A stretch of 64,000 nt of DNA. Origin: an uncultured SAR86 cluster bacterium. GTDB taxonomy: Bacteria; Pseudomonadota; Gammaproteobacteria; Magnimaribacterales; Magnimaribacteraceae. Position numbers and translations under genes: made by a program. The notes beneath the pieces were generated by a model. That model was given only the letters and a program-made list of their open reading frames with translations. It ran no database searches and was not told where the DNA came from. Shown here one piece after another: positions 1 to 10,662 of the stretch (within the stretch, counting starts at the first letter, position 1; each line of letters opens with the position of its first letter). Location: the NCBI GenBank assembly GCA_902574355.1, contig CACGNN010000005.1:1-64000 (forward strand). Reading direction: 5' to 3'.

Positions 1-2808
1 GTTTGTAAGGCATATAACGCAGACTTTGATGGAGACCAGATGGCTGTTCATGTTCCTTTAACATTGGAGGCACAACTAGAATGTAGAGCTTTGATGATGG
101 CTACAAACAATATACTCTCACCGTCAAATGGAAAGCCCATTATCGATCCTTCACAAGATGTAGTTCTAGGCCTTTATTATATGTCTAGAGAAAAGATCAA
201 TGATCTAGGTGAGGGAAGGATCATGTCTTCACCAGATGAGGTAAATAGAGCTTATTATTCTGGAACCGTGGGTCTTCAGGCTAAGATAAAGGTTAGATTA
301 AAACCTAATAAACTAGATGATGAACCTTCTCAGATAGTAGAAACAACTACTGGAAGAACTCTTCTCTATGAACTTCTACCTGAAGGAATGTCCTTTGATC
401 TTGTAAACAAAACATTGGATAGCAAACAGATCTCTTCACTAATCGATTTTGTATATAGAAAAGCTGGTTTAAAAAGTACAGTTATTTTCGCCGATAGACT
501 CATGTATATGGGCTATGAATTTTCAACTAAATCAGGTTCTTCTATTGGAATAGATGATTTCGTTATTCCTGACGACAAACAAAAAATAGTTAGTGAAGCC
601 GAACAGGAAGTTAAGGATATTGAGTCACAGTTTGCTTCGGGACTTGTCACAAAAGGCGAAAAATATAATAAAGCAATTGATATATGGACAAGAGCAAATG
701 AAATGATTGCTAAGTCTATGATGGACAATATTTCTCAAGAGGAAGTTCAAGATTCAGAGGGTCAGAAAATTCTTTCTGATTCATTTAACTCAGTCTTTAT
801 GTATGCAGATTCTGGATCTAGAGGATCACCAGCACAAATAAGACAATTAGCTGGCATGAGAGGTTTACTTGCTAAACCTGATGGATCGATAATTGAGACT
901 CCTGTCACCTCTAACTTCAGAGAAGGCCTGACTGCTCAGGAATATTTTATTTCAACCCATGGTGCTAGAAAAGGTCTTGCAGATACGGCTCTCAAAACAG
1001 CTAACTCTGGATATTTAACTAGACGCTTAGTCGATGTTGCTCAAGATATGGTTGTGAGTGAAGAAGACTGTGGAACTGAGAATGGTATATTAATGAGGCC
1101 TATAATCGACGGAGGTCAAGTTCTTGTTCCTCTTGGGGACAGAGTACTAGGAAGAACTGTTGCTATAGATGTTATGTCACAAGATGGTAATGAAGTTCTT
1201 CTAGAGAAAGGAACTTTAATTGATGAAGATATCGTTGATAGTTTAGATGAAAAAAATATCTATGAAATTAAGGTAAGATCTGCAATTCACTGTGAAACAA
1301 TTCATGGTATATGTGCAAAATGTTACGGCCGAGATCTCGGAAGAGGTCATAAAGTAGATATAGGCGAGTCAGTTGGAATTGTTGCAGCGCAATCAATTGG
1401 AGAGCCAGGTACTCAGCTAACTATGAGAACATTTCATATTGGAGGAGCAGCCTCAGGAACTTCAGCTGAAGACAATGTTGAAACTAATTTTCCTGGAAAA
1501 GTTGTGTACAGTACTAGAACTGTTAAGAAGAAGGATGGAACTTTCATTACTCTAGCTCAGTCTTCCCAAATAAATGTTATTGATGACAGAGGAATGGTAG
1601 TGGAAAGTCATAAAGTTCCCTACGGTACAGTTCTAAATTATTCTTCTGACAGTAAAGTCGAGGCCGGGGATGTATTAGCAAAATGGGATCCGCTTACAAG
1701 ACCTGTTGTAGCAGAAGTCGCTGGTAAGGCAAAATTTGTTGACATCGAAGATGGTATAACTGCTAGAGTTAAACAAGATGATGTAACTGGATTAAGTAAT
1801 ATTGAAATCATAGATGTTACGGAAAGACCTAAAGGAGAAGCCCAGGATAAACGTCCAGCTATCCATATAGTTGATGGTAGAGGTAAAGAAAAGACTCTCC
1901 CCGATTCTGAAGCTCCTGCTGTTTATACTTTACCTGGAAATGCATTTTTACAACTTACAGATGGTCAAGACATTGAAGTTGGTGGAGTTATAGCAAGAAT
2001 ATCTCAGGCATCCACTAAAACAAAAGATATCACAGGTGGTCTTCCTAGAGTTGCAGATCTGTTTGAAGCTAGAAAGCCTAAAGAACAGGCAATTTTAGCT
2101 CAGGAGTCCGGAATTGTATCTTGGGGTAAACCAACCAAAGGTAAAGAAAGATTAATCATTACTGATGAAGATGGAAACGAAAATGCTACTCTTATACCTA
2201 AAACAAGGCATATAAATGTATTTGAAGGTGAAAGAGTTCAAAAAGGAGATATAGTTTCTGACGGAGCAATGAGCCCACATGATATTCTAGCCTTAAGAGG
2301 ACTTGAAGAGCTTACTGAATACATAGTAGACGGTATTCAAGAAGTTTACAGACTTCAGGGTGTCAGTATCAACGATAAACATATTGAAGTGATCTTAAAT
2401 CAAATGCTTAGAAAAGTTGTGATAACTGATCCTGGCGATTCTGAATTAATCCTCGGAGAGCAAGCAGAATTTTCTAAAGTAAGCGAAATTAACTTATCGT
2501 TGCGAGAAGCAAAAAAAGCTGAAATAAAATTTGATAGAATCCTTCTTGGAATTACAAAAGCTTCACTTGCTACTGAATCATTTATTTCTGCTGCATCTTT
2601 CCAAGAGACCACAAGAGTACTTACAGAAGCAGCCACTACAGGAAGAGTAGATCATTTAAGAGGCTTAAAAGAGAATGTTGTTGTAGGCAGGTTAATTCCT
2701 GCTGGTTCTGGTCTAGCAAAGCTGAACTCTGAAGTTGAAAATGTTGAAGAGGAATTCGAGATAGATCTTGAAAAGGCACTAAGCGATGCGCTTAATGAAG
2801 CTGAGTAA
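1..2808 (+). CDS. rpoC: RNA polymerase beta' subunit (RpoC), 5'-truncated by the window
   Basis: C-terminal part of the RNA polymerase beta' subunit, which forms the clamp and active site of the core enzyme. The frame is open from base 1, and its first codons already encode the catalytic NADFDGDQM loop that holds the active-site Mg. The true start is therefore upstream, and the ATG at 40 in the ORF track is internal. Later landmarks are the trigger-loop region ([20 protein letters not shown]), zinc-site cysteines (CGTENG, then [11 protein letters not shown]) and the C-terminal motif [17 protein letters not shown]. About 935 residues remain of the roughly 1400 usual in the family. It is followed by rpsL, as in other gammaproteobacteria. 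Identity is certain. Confidence 0.98.
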   Translation, partial: VCKAYNADFDGDQMAVHVPLTLEAQLECRALMMATNNILSPSNGKPIIDPSQDVVLGLYYMSREKINDLGEGRIMSSPDEVNRAYYSGTVGLQAKIKVRLKPNKLDDEPSQIVETTTGRTLLYELLPEGMSFDLVNKTLDSKQISSLIDFVYRKAGLKSTVIFADRLMYMGYEFSTKSGSSIGIDDFVIPDDKQKIVSEAEQEVKDIESQFASGLVTKGEKYNKAIDIWTRANEMIAKSMMDNISQEEVQDSEGQKILSDSFNSVFMYADSGSRGSPAQIRQLAGMRGLLAKPDGSIIETPVTSNFREGLTAQEYFISTHGARKGLADTALKTANSGYLTRRLVDVAQDMVVSEEDCGTENGILMRPIIDGGQVLVPLGDRVLGRTVAIDVMSQDGNEVLLEKGTLIDEDIVDSLDEKNIYEIKVRSAIHCETIHGICAKCYGRDLGRGHKVDIGESVGIVAAQSIGEPGTQLTMRTFHIGGAASGTSAEDNVETNFPGKVVYSTRTVKKKDGTFITLAQSSQINVIDDRGMVVESHKVPYGTVLNYSSDSKVEAGDVLAKWDPLTRPVVAEVAGKAKFVDIEDGITARVKQDDVTGLSNIEIIDVTERPKGEAQDKRPAIHIVDGRGKEKTLPDSEAPAVYTLPGNAFLQLTDGQDIEVGGVIARISQASTKTKDITGGLPRVADLFEARKPKEQAILAQESGIVSWGKPTKGKERLIITDEDGNENATLIPKTRHINVFEGERVQKGDIVSDGAMSPHDILALRGLEELTEYIVDGIQEVYRLQGVSINDKHIEVILNQMLRKVVITDPGDSELILGEQAEFSKVSEINLSLREAKKAEIKFDRILLGITKASLATESFISAASFQETTRVLTEAATTGRVDHLRGLKENVVVGRLIPAGSGLAKLNSEVENVEEEFEIDLEKALSDALNEAE

Positions 2809-2812
2809 TACG

Positions 2813-2841
2813 TTGACGTGGAACATGCCTCTCTTTACAAT
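2813..2841 (+). promoter_or_regulatory. sigma70-type promoter for rpsL-rpsG-fusA
   Basis: In the 56-base gap after rpoC, TTGACG is followed after exactly 17 bases by TACAAT, close to the TTGACA-N17-TATAAT consensus. The bases just after the -10 box (TCGCGACC) are GC-rich in an otherwise AT-rich gap, as in promoters under stringent control. The predicted start near 2848 leaves a leader of about 17 bases before rpsL. Its use in the cell is inferred. Confidence 0.7.
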
Positions 2842-2864
2842 TCGCGACCTTTAGAAAAATAATT

Positions 2865-3236
2865 ATGGCAACAGTTAATCAATTAGTAAGAAAACCCCGT
2901 AAGAGAAAAGTCTCTAAAACAGACGTGCCTGCATTGAAGGGCTCTCCTCAGAGGAGAGGTGTCTGCACTAGGGTTTACACAACAACCCCGAAAAAACCTA
3001 ATTCTGCTTTGAGAAAAGTTTGCAAAGTAAGATTAACGTCAGGATTTGAAGTCATCTCTTACATAGGCGGCGAAGGACATAACCTTCAAGAACACTCTGT
3101 TGTGCTGATTAGAGGAGGGAGAGTTAAAGACCTTCCAGGAGTTCGATACCACACAGTTAGAGGGACTTTAGATACTGCTGGTGTAGATGATAGAAAACAA
3201 CGCCGTTCTAAGTATGGCGCAAAGAAGCCTAAGTAG
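2865..3236 (+). CDS. rpsL: 30S ribosomal protein S12
   Basis: S12 sits at the decoding centre of the 30S subunit and helps set translational accuracy. The 123-residue length matches the family. The two streptomycin-related loops are intact: TTPKKPNSA around residues 41-47 and [12 protein letters not shown] further on, both of the wild-type, drug-sensitive form at the lysines. It is the first gene of the str-type operon rpsL-rpsG-fusA, behind the promoter at 2813-2841. The stop is followed after two bases by rpsG, so the two are probably translationally coupled. Confidence 0.98.
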   Translation: MATVNQLVRKPRKRKVSKTDVPALKGSPQRRGVCTRVYTTTPKKPNSALRKVCKVRLTSGFEVISYIGGEGHNLQEHSVVLIRGGRVKDLPGVRYHTVRGTLDTAGVDDRKQRRSKYGAKKPK

Positions 3237-3238
3237 AT

Positions 3239-3709
3239 ATGTCTAGAAGAAAAGCAGCACCAAAAAGAAAAATTCTACCTGATCCTAAGTTTGGTAATCT
3301 GAAAGTTGCCAAGTTTATGAATCAAATTATGACGGACGGAAAAAAGTCTGTTGCAGAAAAAATTATCTACGGAGCATTTGACGAGATATCGAAGAAATCA
3401 GATAAAGAGCCTGTAGAGGTTTTTGAGAAAGCTTTAGAGGAAGTTGGTCCTATGGTCGAAGTAAAAGCTAGAAGAGTCGGCGGTGCCACTTACCAAATAC
3501 CTATGGAAGTTCGACCTGCAAGAAGAAGCGCATTAGCTATGCGTTGGATAGCAACATATGCCAGATCTAGATCAGAAAAGAATATGACGCTTAGGTTAGC
3601 CAATGAGCTCTTAGATGCTTGCGAAGGTAGAGGTGAAGCAGTCAAGAAGAAAGAAGATACACATAGAATGGCAGAGGCAAATAGAGCTTTTTCCCATTTT
3701 AGATTTTAA
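3239..3709 (+). CDS. rpsG: 30S ribosomal protein S7
   Basis: S7 nucleates assembly of the head domain of the 30S subunit by binding the 3' major domain of 16S rRNA, and contacts tRNA in the E site. The 156-residue protein starts with the usual MSRRKAA and carries the family motif [13 protein letters not shown] near residues 78-90. In E. coli S7 is the autogenous repressor of the str operon, acting between rpsL and rpsG. Here only two bases separate those genes, so a long intercistronic operator like that of E. coli cannot be present in the gap itself. Confidence 0.98.
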   Translation: MSRRKAAPKRKILPDPKFGNLKVAKFMNQIMTDGKKSVAEKIIYGAFDEISKKSDKEPVEVFEKALEEVGPMVEVKARRVGGATYQIPMEVRPARRSALAMRWIATYARSRSEKNMTLRLANELLDACEGRGEAVKKKEDTHRMAEANRAFSHFRF

Positions 3710-3730
3710 TAATTACTTTTTAAAAAAATT

Positions 3731-5839
3731 ATGGCCAGAACTACTCCGCTAGAACTGTATAGAAATATTGGTATTTGCGCGCACGTTGATGCAGGTAAAA
3801 CTACTACAACAGAAAGAGTTCTCTTTTATACAGGCATATCTCACAAAATAGGTGAAGTTCATGATGGCGCTGCTGTTATGGATTGGATGGAACAAGAACA
3901 AGAGAGAGGTATTACTATTACGTCTGCTGCAACGACTTGTTTTTGGGAAGGCACAGCTAAACAGTTTAAGCAGCATAGATTTAACATAATCGACACACCT
4001 GGTCACGTTGATTTTACTATTGAAGTTGAACGTTCTCTCAGAGTTTTAGATGGTGCAGTAGTAGTTTTTTGCGGTAGCTCAGGGGTTGAGCCTCAATCTG
4101 AAACTGTTTGGAGACAGGCTAATAGATATGAGGTTCCAAGAATCGCATTTATCAATAAGATGGATAGAGCTGGAGCAGATTTCTTAAAAGTTATTGATCA
4201 AATGCAAACTAGATTAGGAGCTAACGCAGTTCCCATACAACTAGCTATAGGTGCTGAAGATGATTTTAAGGGTGTTGTCGATCTAATTAAAATGAAGGCC
4301 ATTTACTGGAATGGTGATGATATGGGCACTACGTTCACGGAGGAAGACATACCGGATGAACTCAAATCTCTAGCTGAAGAATGGCGTGAAAAGATGGTTG
4401 AGTCAGCTGCTGAAGCTAACGAAGAGCTAATGGACAAGTATCTTGAGGAAGGTGATTTATCGCCGGAAAATATAAAAACTGGTCTCAGAATCAGAACCTT
4501 AGAAAATGAAATCGTACCTTGTCTATGCGGTTCAGCCTTTAAAAATAAGGGAGTTCAAACAATGCTTGATGCAGTCGTAGATTTTCTCCCAGCCCCAAAT
4601 GAAGTAAAAGCTGTTACAGGTGTTTTAGATAATGAAGAAGAAGGCAGTAGAGATTCTGATGACGAAGCTCCTTTTGCTGGCATAGCTTTCAAAATTGCTA
4701 CTGATCCTTTTGTTGGTTCCCTTACTTTTGTAAGGGTCTACTCAGGTGTTCTAAATACTGGAGATTCAGTATATCTTCCAATTAAGGGTAAGAAAGAGAG
4801 AATTGGTCGAATGCTTCAAATGCATTCAAACAAAAGAGATGAAATCTCTGAAGCAAGAGCTGGAGATATCTGTGCAGTAATAGGCTTAAAAGAAGCAATT
4901 ACGGGTGAAACTTTATGTGATGAAAAGAACAAAATCACGCTTGAATCTATGAATTTTCCAGAACCTGTTATTTCTGTAGCAGTTGAACCCAAAACTAAAG
5001 AGGATCAAGAAAAAATGGGCGTTGCCTTAGGTAGATTAGCTCAAGAAGATCCATCTTTCAGACTAAGAACCGATGAAGAATCTGGACAAACAATTATGTC
5101 GGGAATGGGAGAACTTCACCTAGATGTTTTAGTGGATAGAATGAGAAGAGAATTTGGGGTAGAGGCAAATGTTGGAAAGCCTCAAGTGGCTTATAGAGAA
5201 TCTATAAGGAAGTATGTAGAAGAAGAAGCTAAATTTGTCCGTCAATCAGGCGGAAGAGGGCAATATGGTCACGTATACATCAAGATGGAGCCCTTAGAAG
5301 AACAAGATGATGATAAAGATGAAAACTATCAATTCGTAAATGAGATAGTTGGAGGAGCTATACCTCGGGAGTTCATAGGAGCAGTTGATAAAGGCTGTCG
5401 TGAACAAATGGAAGCAGGTGTTATTGCCGGGTATCCTCTTGTGAAGGTAAAAGTCACACTATATGACGGTTCTTATCATGATGTTGATTCTAGTGAAGTT
5501 GCTTTTAAAGTAGCAGGTTCAATGGCCTTCAAAGGCGGTGCACAAAAAGCAGATCCTGTATTGCTTGAACCTATTATGAGTATTGAAATAGTCACTCCCG
5601 AAGAATATATGGGAGATGTAGTCGGCGACTTAAGTAGAAGAAGAGGAGTAGTTCACGGAATGGAGGAAGGGCCCTCTGGAAAGATAGTTTCAGGGGAAGT
5701 TCCCCTTGCTGAAATGTTTGGATATGCAACAGATATAAGGTCTGCATCTCAAGGTAGAGCAACCTTTACAATGGAACCTTTGAAGTATTCAGAAGTTCCT
5801 TCAAATGTTGCTGAAGCGATAATAAATAAAAACGATTAG
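3731..5839 (+). CDS. fusA: Elongation factor G
   Basis: Translocase GTPase that moves tRNA-mRNA through the ribosome after peptide bond formation and acts with RRF in recycling. All G motifs are present: [12 protein letters not shown] (G1, about residue 17), RGITITSA (G2), DTPGHVDF (G3), NKMDR (G4) and GSAFKNKG (G5). The domain IV-V region ([26 protein letters not shown]) is intact. At 702 residues it is normal for EF-G1. It is the last gene of the str-type operon here. The expected next gene, tufA, is absent; a terminator and a new promoter follow instead. Confidence 0.98.
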   Translation: MARTTPLELYRNIGICAHVDAGKTTTTERVLFYTGISHKIGEVHDGAAVMDWMEQEQERGITITSAATTCFWEGTAKQFKQHRFNIIDTPGHVDFTIEVERSLRVLDGAVVVFCGSSGVEPQSETVWRQANRYEVPRIAFINKMDRAGADFLKVIDQMQTRLGANAVPIQLAIGAEDDFKGVVDLIKMKAIYWNGDDMGTTFTEEDIPDELKSLAEEWREKMVESAAEANEELMDKYLEEGDLSPENIKTGLRIRTLENEIVPCLCGSAFKNKGVQTMLDAVVDFLPAPNEVKAVTGVLDNEEEGSRDSDDEAPFAGIAFKIATDPFVGSLTFVRVYSGVLNTGDSVYLPIKGKKERIGRMLQMHSNKRDEISEARAGDICAVIGLKEAITGETLCDEKNKITLESMNFPEPVISVAVEPKTKEDQEKMGVALGRLAQEDPSFRLRTDEESGQTIMSGMGELHLDVLVDRMRREFGVEANVGKPQVAYRESIRKYVEEEAKFVRQSGGRGQYGHVYIKMEPLEEQDDDKDENYQFVNEIVGGAIPREFIGAVDKGCREQMEAGVIAGYPLVKVKVTLYDGSYHDVDSSEVAFKVAGSMAFKGGAQKADPVLLEPIMSIEIVTPEEYMGDVVGDLSRRRGVVHGMEEGPSGKIVSGEVPLAEMFGYATDIRSASQGRATFTMEPLKYSEVPSNVAEAIINKND

Positions 5840-5861
5840 TATTTCTTGTTATAAAGTTAGT

Positions 5862-5887
5862 AAAACCCCTTTTAATATAGGTTTTTT
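5862..5887 (+). terminator. Candidate intrinsic terminator after fusA
   Basis: AAAACC (5862-5867) can pair with GGTTTT (5880-5885) across a 12-base loop, and the 3' arm runs into a T tract. The stem is only 6 bp and A/T-rich, so termination may be partial. Its place, 23 bases after the fusA stop and just before the next promoter, supports the reading. Confidence 0.45.
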
Positions 5888-5899
5888 CTACTTTTTTAG

Positions 5900-5928
5900 T
5901 TGACACAAAGGGGTCACAAAACTAGAAT
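5900..5928 (+). promoter_or_regulatory. sigma70-type promoter of the S10-spc-alpha cluster
   Basis: A perfect -35 box TTGACA (5900-5905) is followed after 17 bases by TAGAAT (5923-5928), a 5/6 match to the -10 box. This is the strongest housekeeping promoter sequence in the window and stands before the longest ribosomal protein run. The predicted start is near 5935, which leaves a leader of about 125 bases before rpsJ. Confidence 0.8.
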
Positions 5929-5934
5929 CACCGC

Positions 5935-6059
5935 TCGTTTAGTTGGAGGGGCCTTACACTCGGAATGTTCTGGGGTTAAGGCGAATTAATTTAATAAATC
6001 AACCTACACTGTAGGGGGGTTTTTTTACGCTCTGTATTTTAGAGCTTGAAAGGAAAAAC
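5935..6059 (+). promoter_or_regulatory. S10 operon leader with candidate attenuator hairpin
   Basis: Non-coding leader between the S10 promoter and rpsJ. It holds two hairpins. The first pairs GCCTTA (5951-5956) with TAAGGC (5977-5982) around a GC-rich interior. The second pairs CCTAC (6003-6007) with GTAGG (6011-6015) and is followed by GGGG and seven T (6020-6026), the shape of an intrinsic terminator. In E. coli, ribosomal protein L4 represses this operon through terminator-like structure in its leader. A similar L4-responsive attenuator is inferred here from position and architecture, not shown. Confidence 0.6.
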
Positions 6060-6380
6060 ATGCAAAATCAAAGCATTAGAATTAGGCTAAAAGCTTTTGA
6101 CCATAAGCTTATTGACCGTTCTGCTAAAGAGATAGTGGAAACGGTTAAACGTACTGGAGCAAAGGTCAAAGGCCCTATACCAATGCCAGTAAAGAAACAT
6201 AAGACTACCATCCTAATATCTCCTCACAAAGACAAAGACGCCAGAGACCAGTACGAAATCAGAACTCACAAAAGAACGCTAGATATCCTAGAACCCTCAG
6301 AAAAAACACTTGATGCTTTAACAAAATTAGAACTATCTGCTGGAGTGGTTGTGCAAATTAGTTTAGACGAGAACAAATAA
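6060..6380 (+). CDS. rpsJ: 30S ribosomal protein S10
   Basis: S10 is a 30S head protein that also acts as NusE in NusB-dependent transcription antitermination. The 106-residue protein contains the family core [20 protein letters not shown] and [29 protein letters not shown], including the extended loop. The start follows AGGAAAAAC, a reasonable ribosome binding site, and lies at the end of the structured leader. It is the first gene of the fused S10-spc-alpha cluster, with rplC beginning one base after its stop. Confidence 0.98.
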   Translation: MQNQSIRIRLKAFDHKLIDRSAKEIVETVKRTGAKVKGPIPMPVKKHKTTILISPHKDKDARDQYEIRTHKRTLDILEPSEKTLDALTKLELSAGVVVQISLDENK

Positions 6381-6381
6381 A

Positions 6382-7017
6382 ATGAGCATAGGATTGATAG
6401 GAAAAAAACAAGGCATGACGAGGCTTTTCACACCTGAAGGTGACGCTTTTGCAGTTAGTGTTGTAAGTGTCAATCCAAATATTATTACTCAAATAAAGTC
6501 TGAAGAAGTTGATGGTTATTCTTCCGTGCAAGTGACAACAGGTCAAAAGAAAGACAAACATCTCTCTAAACCTCTATCGGGTCATTACAAAAAAGGGTCA
6601 GTAAATCCTGGAGATGGACTCTGGGAATTTAGAGTAAATGTTGAAGATCTCGAGGACTTAAAAATTGGAAGTCAGTTGAACATTGATATGTTTGAAGAAG
6701 GCCAAAAGATAGATGTTCAGGGCAAGTCTAAAGGAAAAGGTTTTGCTGGAACTGTTAAAAGATGGAATTTCAAAATGCAAGATGCTACTCACGGAAATTC
6801 AATTTCCCATAGGGCACCTGGTTCAATAGGACAGTGCCAAACTCCAGGTAAAGTCTGGAAAGGAAAGAAAATGTCTGGCCACATGGGTGATGAGAAAAAG
6901 ACAATACAAAATCTCAAAATTGCTTCTGTCGATATGGAGAACAACTTATTACTTATCAAAGGAGCTATACCAGGTCCCACAGGTTCTAATGTAATCCTTA
7001 AACCTGCAGTAAAATAA
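6382..7017 (+). CDS. rplC: 50S ribosomal protein L3
   Basis: L3 is an early-assembly 50S protein whose long loop approaches the peptidyl transferase centre. The 211-residue protein opens with [14 protein letters not shown] and carries the signature [20 protein letters not shown] around residues 148-167, including the glutamine that is methylated by PrmB in relatives. It lies second in the S10 cluster with only one base to the gene before and one to the gene after, so coupled translation is likely. Confidence 0.98.
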   Translation: MSIGLIGKKQGMTRLFTPEGDAFAVSVVSVNPNIITQIKSEEVDGYSSVQVTTGQKKDKHLSKPLSGHYKKGSVNPGDGLWEFRVNVEDLEDLKIGSQLNIDMFEEGQKIDVQGKSKGKGFAGTVKRWNFKMQDATHGNSISHRAPGSIGQCQTPGKVWKGKKMSGHMGDEKKTIQNLKIASVDMENNLLLIKGAIPGPTGSNVILKPAVK

Positions 7018-7018
7018 T

Positions 7019-7642
7019 ATGGAACTAGAAGTACTAAATCAGAATGGTTCCGGAGACTCGAAAGTTTCTCTGGCTGATAGTGTATTCAATCAAGAATTTA
7101 ATCAAGATCTGGTTCATCAGCTAGTCAATACTTATATCCATAATAGTCACCAGAGAACTAAAGGACAAAAGAATAGATCGGCTGTTAGAGGAGGAGGTAA
7201 AAAGCCTTGGAAGCAAAAAGGTACTGGAAGGGCAAGAGCTGGAACGATAAGGTCTCCAATTTGGAGAGGTGGCGGTATGACATTTGCCCACACCTACAGT
7301 GATATCAAACCTAAAAAGATCAACAAAAAGATGTATAGATCTGCTATGAGATCAATTTGGTCTAAGCTAGCTGAAGAGAATAGGCTTGTAGCGGTTAATG
7401 ATCTAAAAATAGATGAGCCAGTTAAATCTTCTCAAGTAAAAACTATACTTTCAGATTTAGGTCTCAATACGGCTCTAATTGTTCTATCCAGTAGTAATGA
7501 TAATTTGAATAAAGCTACAAAAAATCTGACTCAATGCAAAGTTCAAACTATCAGTTCAATAGATCCATCAGCTCTGATTCAAGCTGAAAAGGTGGTTGTA
7601 ACATCAGCAACATTAGAAAAATTAACAGAGGTGCTTTCATAA
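7019..7642 (+). CDS. rplD: 50S ribosomal protein L4
   Basis: L4 binds 23S rRNA domain I and lines the peptide exit tunnel; in enterobacteria it also represses its own operon. The 207-residue protein has the conserved tunnel-loop region with RGGGKKPWKQKGTGRARAG and IWRGGGMTFA around residues 58-90. If L4 feedback operates here, its target would be the leader at 5935-6059. The stop overlaps the rplW start by one base (TAATG). Confidence 0.98.
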   Translation: MELEVLNQNGSGDSKVSLADSVFNQEFNQDLVHQLVNTYIHNSHQRTKGQKNRSAVRGGGKKPWKQKGTGRARAGTIRSPIWRGGGMTFAHTYSDIKPKKINKKMYRSAMRSIWSKLAEENRLVAVNDLKIDEPVKSSQVKTILSDLGLNTALIVLSSSNDNLNKATKNLTQCKVQTISSIDPSALIQAEKVVVTSATLEKLTEVLS

Positions 7643-7932
7643 TGGAAACTGAACTTTATTCAGTCATTAAGTCACCTTACTTAACAGAAAAGGTATCTTC
7701 TCTAATGGGTGAGTCAAATCAATATGCTTTTAAAGTGGATATAAACGCTACCAAACTTCAAGTAAAAAAGGCTGTAGAAGGTTATTTTTCTGTCAATGTT
7801 GAAGATGTGAATATAATTAGAGTTAAAGGAAAAACCAAAAGGTCTAGATACAGAATCAGGAAGAAATCCGACTGGAAAAAAGCTTACGTCAGATTAGCTG
7901 ACGGTCAATCTATAGAGGTTACTTCAGAATAA
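7642..7932 (+). CDS. rplW: 50S ribosomal protein L23
   Basis: L23 lies at the peptide tunnel exit, where it is a docking site for trigger factor and SRP. The 96-residue protein has the typical SPYLTEKVS start and the [17 protein letters not shown] segment. It overlaps the stop of rplD and the start of rplB by one base each, which suggests tight translational coupling and matched output. Length and order are standard. Confidence 0.98.
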   Translation: METELYSVIKSPYLTEKVSSLMGESNQYAFKVDINATKLQVKKAVEGYFSVNVEDVNIIRVKGKTKRSRYRIRKKSDWKKAYVRLADGQSIEVTSE

Positions 7933-8762
7933 TGGCTACTCAAATAAAAAAATCAAAACCTACTTCTGCTGGAAGGAGATTTAGATCTTGGGTTTCAAGA
8001 GATGAACTTCATAAAGGAGATCCTTATGCTCCTCTTTTAGAGGCAAAAAAACAGAAATCTGGCCGAAATAATCAAGGCCGAATAACCACAAGACATCGCG
8101 GGGGCGGGCATAAAAAACATTACAGAATTATTGATTTCAAAAGATTAAAAGACGGTATACCAGCCAAAGTTGAAACAGTTGAATACGATCCTAATAGATC
8201 TGCAAATATTGCATTATTATTGTACGCAGATGGAGAAAGAACTTACATAATCTCTCCTGAAGGACTAAATGTCGGTGATACGCTCCTATCCGGTAAAGAT
8301 TCTCCAATTTCACCAGGAAATTGCATGTCACTTAAAGATATGCCTCTTGGAACTGTTGTTCATGCTATTGAATTATTCCCAGGAAAAGGGGCGCAGATGG
8401 CAAGAAGTGCAGGCACATCTGCACAAATATTAGCAATAGAAGGTAGATATGTAACTTTAAGGCTTAGAAGCGGAGAAGTAAGAAGAGTTTTATCTGAATG
8501 TAGAGCCACTATAGGTAGCGTATCTAATTCTGAACACTCCCTTCGTTCCATAGGTAAAGCCGGCGCAAAAAGGTGGTTAGGAATTCGTCCTACAGTCAGG
8601 GGTGTTGCTATGAACCCCGTTGATCACCCACATGGTGGTGGAGAAGGTAAAACTTCGGGCGGAAGACATCCAGTTACTCCATGGGGTGTTCCCACAAAAG
8701 GATACAAAACTCGTAAGAAAAATAAATCCAGCAATCGAATGATTGTAAGAAGAAGAAACTAG
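7932..8762 (+). CDS. rplB: 50S ribosomal protein L2
   Basis: L2 is a primary 23S rRNA-binding protein needed for subunit association and peptidyl transferase activity. The 276-residue protein contains the conserved [16 protein letters not shown] and, near the C terminus, [20 protein letters not shown], which includes the histidine implicated in activity. It is followed after four bases by rpsS. Nothing is unusual about it. Confidence 0.98.
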   Translation: MATQIKKSKPTSAGRRFRSWVSRDELHKGDPYAPLLEAKKQKSGRNNQGRITTRHRGGGHKKHYRIIDFKRLKDGIPAKVETVEYDPNRSANIALLLYADGERTYIISPEGLNVGDTLLSGKDSPISPGNCMSLKDMPLGTVVHAIELFPGKGAQMARSAGTSAQILAIEGRYVTLRLRSGEVRRVLSECRATIGSVSNSEHSLRSIGKAGAKRWLGIRPTVRGVAMNPVDHPHGGGEGKTSGGRHPVTPWGVPTKGYKTRKKNKSSNRMIVRRRN

Positions 8763-8766
8763 AATT

Positions 8767-9033
8767 ATGCCAAGATCGTTGAAGAAAGGACCATTTGTTG
8801 ATTTACATCTACTTAAAAAGGTAGATCACGCTGTGGCGACTAATGATAAAAAGCCCATTAAAACTTGGTCCCGTAGATCAATGATAACTCCTGACATGGT
8901 TGGCCTGAATATTGCTGTGCATAACGGCAGACAACATGTTCCTATTTTCATACAAGAGGATATGGTGGGCCATAAACTTGGTGAATTTGTTTTAACAAGA
9001 ACATTCAAAATGCACTCTGGAGATAGAAAGTAA
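8767..9033 (+). CDS. rpsS: 30S ribosomal protein S19
   Basis: S19 is a 30S head protein near the A-site finger and the inter-subunit bridges. The 88-residue protein starts [11 protein letters not shown] and has the signature [14 protein letters not shown] and [10 protein letters not shown]. It is slightly shorter than the 92 residues of E. coli, with the trim at the C terminus. It sits in the conserved rplB-rpsS-rplV order. Confidence 0.98.
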   Translation: MPRSLKKGPFVDLHLLKKVDHAVATNDKKPIKTWSRRSMITPDMVGLNIAVHNGRQHVPIFIQEDMVGHKLGEFVLTRTFKMHSGDRK

Positions 9034-9035
9034 TA

Positions 9036-9377
9036 ATGAGTCAAGTATCAGCAAAACTTAGAAGTGCGCGAGTCTCTAGCCAAAAAGCTAGACTGGTAGC
9101 TAATCAAATTAGAGGAAAACATATTGAAGAAGCTCTTGGTATTCTCTCGTTTGCTCCTCAAAAATCTGCTCATATTATTAAAAAAATTCTTGAATCAGCA
9201 ATCGCTAATGCCGAGCATAATCAAGGACTAGATATTGACTCATTATTTGTTTCAACTATTGCTGTAGATGAGAGCTTTACCATGAAAAGGGTAAGAGCCA
9301 GAGCAAGGGGACGCGCTGATCGATTTTTTAAAAGAAGCTGCAATATAGCGCTTACATTAGAGGAAAAAGGTAAATAA
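9036..9377 (+). CDS. rplV: 50S ribosomal protein L22
   Basis: L22 binds several 23S rRNA domains and its hairpin lines the exit tunnel opposite L4. The 113-residue protein shows [20 protein letters not shown] at the start and the hairpin and signature segment [19 protein letters not shown] near the C terminus. Its stop overlaps the rpsC start by one base. Confidence 0.98.
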   Translation: MSQVSAKLRSARVSSQKARLVANQIRGKHIEEALGILSFAPQKSAHIIKKILESAIANAEHNQGLDIDSLFVSTIAVDESFTMKRVRARARGRADRFFKRSCNIALTLEEKGK

Positions 9378-10027
9378 TGGGACAGAAGGTACATCCAATA
9401 GGTTTTAGGTTAGGAATAACTACTCAACATACTTCTAATTGGTATGCAGAGAAATCTCAATATACTGAAAACCTACTTAAAGATATTGAAGTGAGAGAGC
9501 ACTTAACTAAAAAACTTTCTCATGCTTCCGTGAGCAGAATAGATATAGAGAGAACAGCTGATAATGCAAGAGTTCTTATTCATACTGCAAGACCAGGCAT
9601 AGTGATAGGAAAAAAAGGCGAAGATATAGATAAAATGAGAGAAGATATAACCAACAGGATGGGTATACCTGTAACTCTCAGTATTCAAGAAATTAGAAAA
9701 CCAGATCTAGACGCTAAACTTTTGGCTGAGAGTGTCGCACAGCAACTTGAAAGACGAGTAATGTTTAGAAGGGCAATGAAAAGAGCAGTCCAAAATGCAA
9801 TGAGACAAGGTGCAGAGGGTGTCAAGATAAGAGTTGCGGGAAGACTTGGTGGCGCTGAAATAGCTAGGGCAGAGATTCAGAAAGAAGGAAGAGTGCCTCT
9901 TCATACATTAAGAGCTGACGTAGATTATGGTCTAGCAGAAGCAAATACTACATATGGTGTCATTGGTGTTAAAGCATGGGTTTTCAGAGGAGAGGTACTA
10001 GATACCTCTAATAAAGATTCTGACTAA
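9377..10027 (+). CDS. rpsC: 30S ribosomal protein S3
   Basis: S3 sits at the mRNA entry channel and contributes to ribosomal helicase activity. The 216-residue protein begins [12 protein letters not shown], carries a type II KH domain with the GxxG-like [12 protein letters not shown] near residue 76, and ends with the conserved [11 protein letters not shown]. It is shorter than E. coli S3 (233 residues), lacking part of the variable C-terminal tail. The small tail is in keeping with other streamlined genomes. Confidence 0.97.
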   Translation: MGQKVHPIGFRLGITTQHTSNWYAEKSQYTENLLKDIEVREHLTKKLSHASVSRIDIERTADNARVLIHTARPGIVIGKKGEDIDKMREDITNRMGIPVTLSIQEIRKPDLDAKLLAESVAQQLERRVMFRRAMKRAVQNAMRQGAEGVKIRVAGRLGGAEIARAEIQKEGRVPLHTLRADVDYGLAEANTTYGVIGVKAWVFRGEVLDTSNKDSD

Positions 10028-10039
10028 AAGGTAAAAATA

Positions 10040-10447
10040 ATGTTTCAACCTAAAAGAACAAAATATAGAAAACAGCAAAAAGGAAGAAATACTGGGAATG
10101 CTCAGAGAGGAGCTACTCTAAGTTTCGGCACCTTTGGTTTAAAAGCAACTCAAAGAGGACAATTAACCTCAAGACAAATAGAGGCTGCCAGGAGGGCAAT
10201 GACTCGTCATGTTAAAAGAGGTGCAAAAATTTGGATAAGAGTTTTTCCTGATAAACCAATAACTAAAAAACCTTTGGAAGTTAGACAAGGTAAAGGCAAA
10301 GGAAATGTTGAATACTGGGTATGTCCAATAAAACCAGGAAAAATTCTATATGAAATGGAAGGTGTAGATGAAGAGCTAGCTAAAGAAGCATTTGCCTTAG
10401 CTTCAGCAAAAATGCCAATTTCAACAACTTTTATCAGGAGAGTCTAA
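10040..10447 (+). CDS. rplP: 50S ribosomal protein L16
   Basis: L16 helps organise the A-site region of the 50S subunit. The 135-residue protein opens [16 protein letters not shown] and includes [17 protein letters not shown]-type sequence and [19 protein letters not shown]. The arginine hydroxylated in E. coli L16 falls in the conserved segment ahead of this. It overlaps rpmC by one base. Confidence 0.98.
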   Translation: MFQPKRTKYRKQQKGRNTGNAQRGATLSFGTFGLKATQRGQLTSRQIEAARRAMTRHVKRGAKIWIRVFPDKPITKKPLEVRQGKGKGNVEYWVCPIKPGKILYEMEGVDEELAKEAFALASAKMPISTTFIRRV

Positions 10448-10662
10448 TGGCAAAAGAGAGCTTATTAGATAGATTAAGAAGTAAATCAACTGATGTGCTT
10501 GATGAAGAAGGAAAGCTTAGAAAAGAATTGCTAGAACTTAAAATTAAACATGCATCAGGACAACTGAAAGAAACTCATAAAATTAGAGAGATAAGAAGAT
10601 CAATTGCACAACTTAAGACTCTAAATAAAGAACAAGAAGCACAAGAAAATAATGACGGATAA
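10447..10662 (+). CDS. rpmC: 50S ribosomal protein L29
   Basis: L29 is a small helical protein at the tunnel exit, next to L23. The 71-residue sequence has the family pattern [35 protein letters not shown]. Its acidic tail ([10 protein letters not shown]) is coded by bases that also encode the first residues of S17: the two frames overlap by 11 bases. Confidence 0.96.
   Translation: MAKESLLDRLRSKSTDVLDEEGKLRKELLELKIKHASGQLKETHKIREIRRSIAQLKTLNKEQEAQENNDG

Noticed and set aside
513-728. Reverse-strand ORF inside rpoC, and the similar minus-strand ORFs across the ribosomal cluster (such as 3749-4006, 13132-13530, 15316-15621)
   Set aside because: They lie inside well-identified genes on the other strand, have no recognisable family features and no ribosome binding sites; they are frame shadows.
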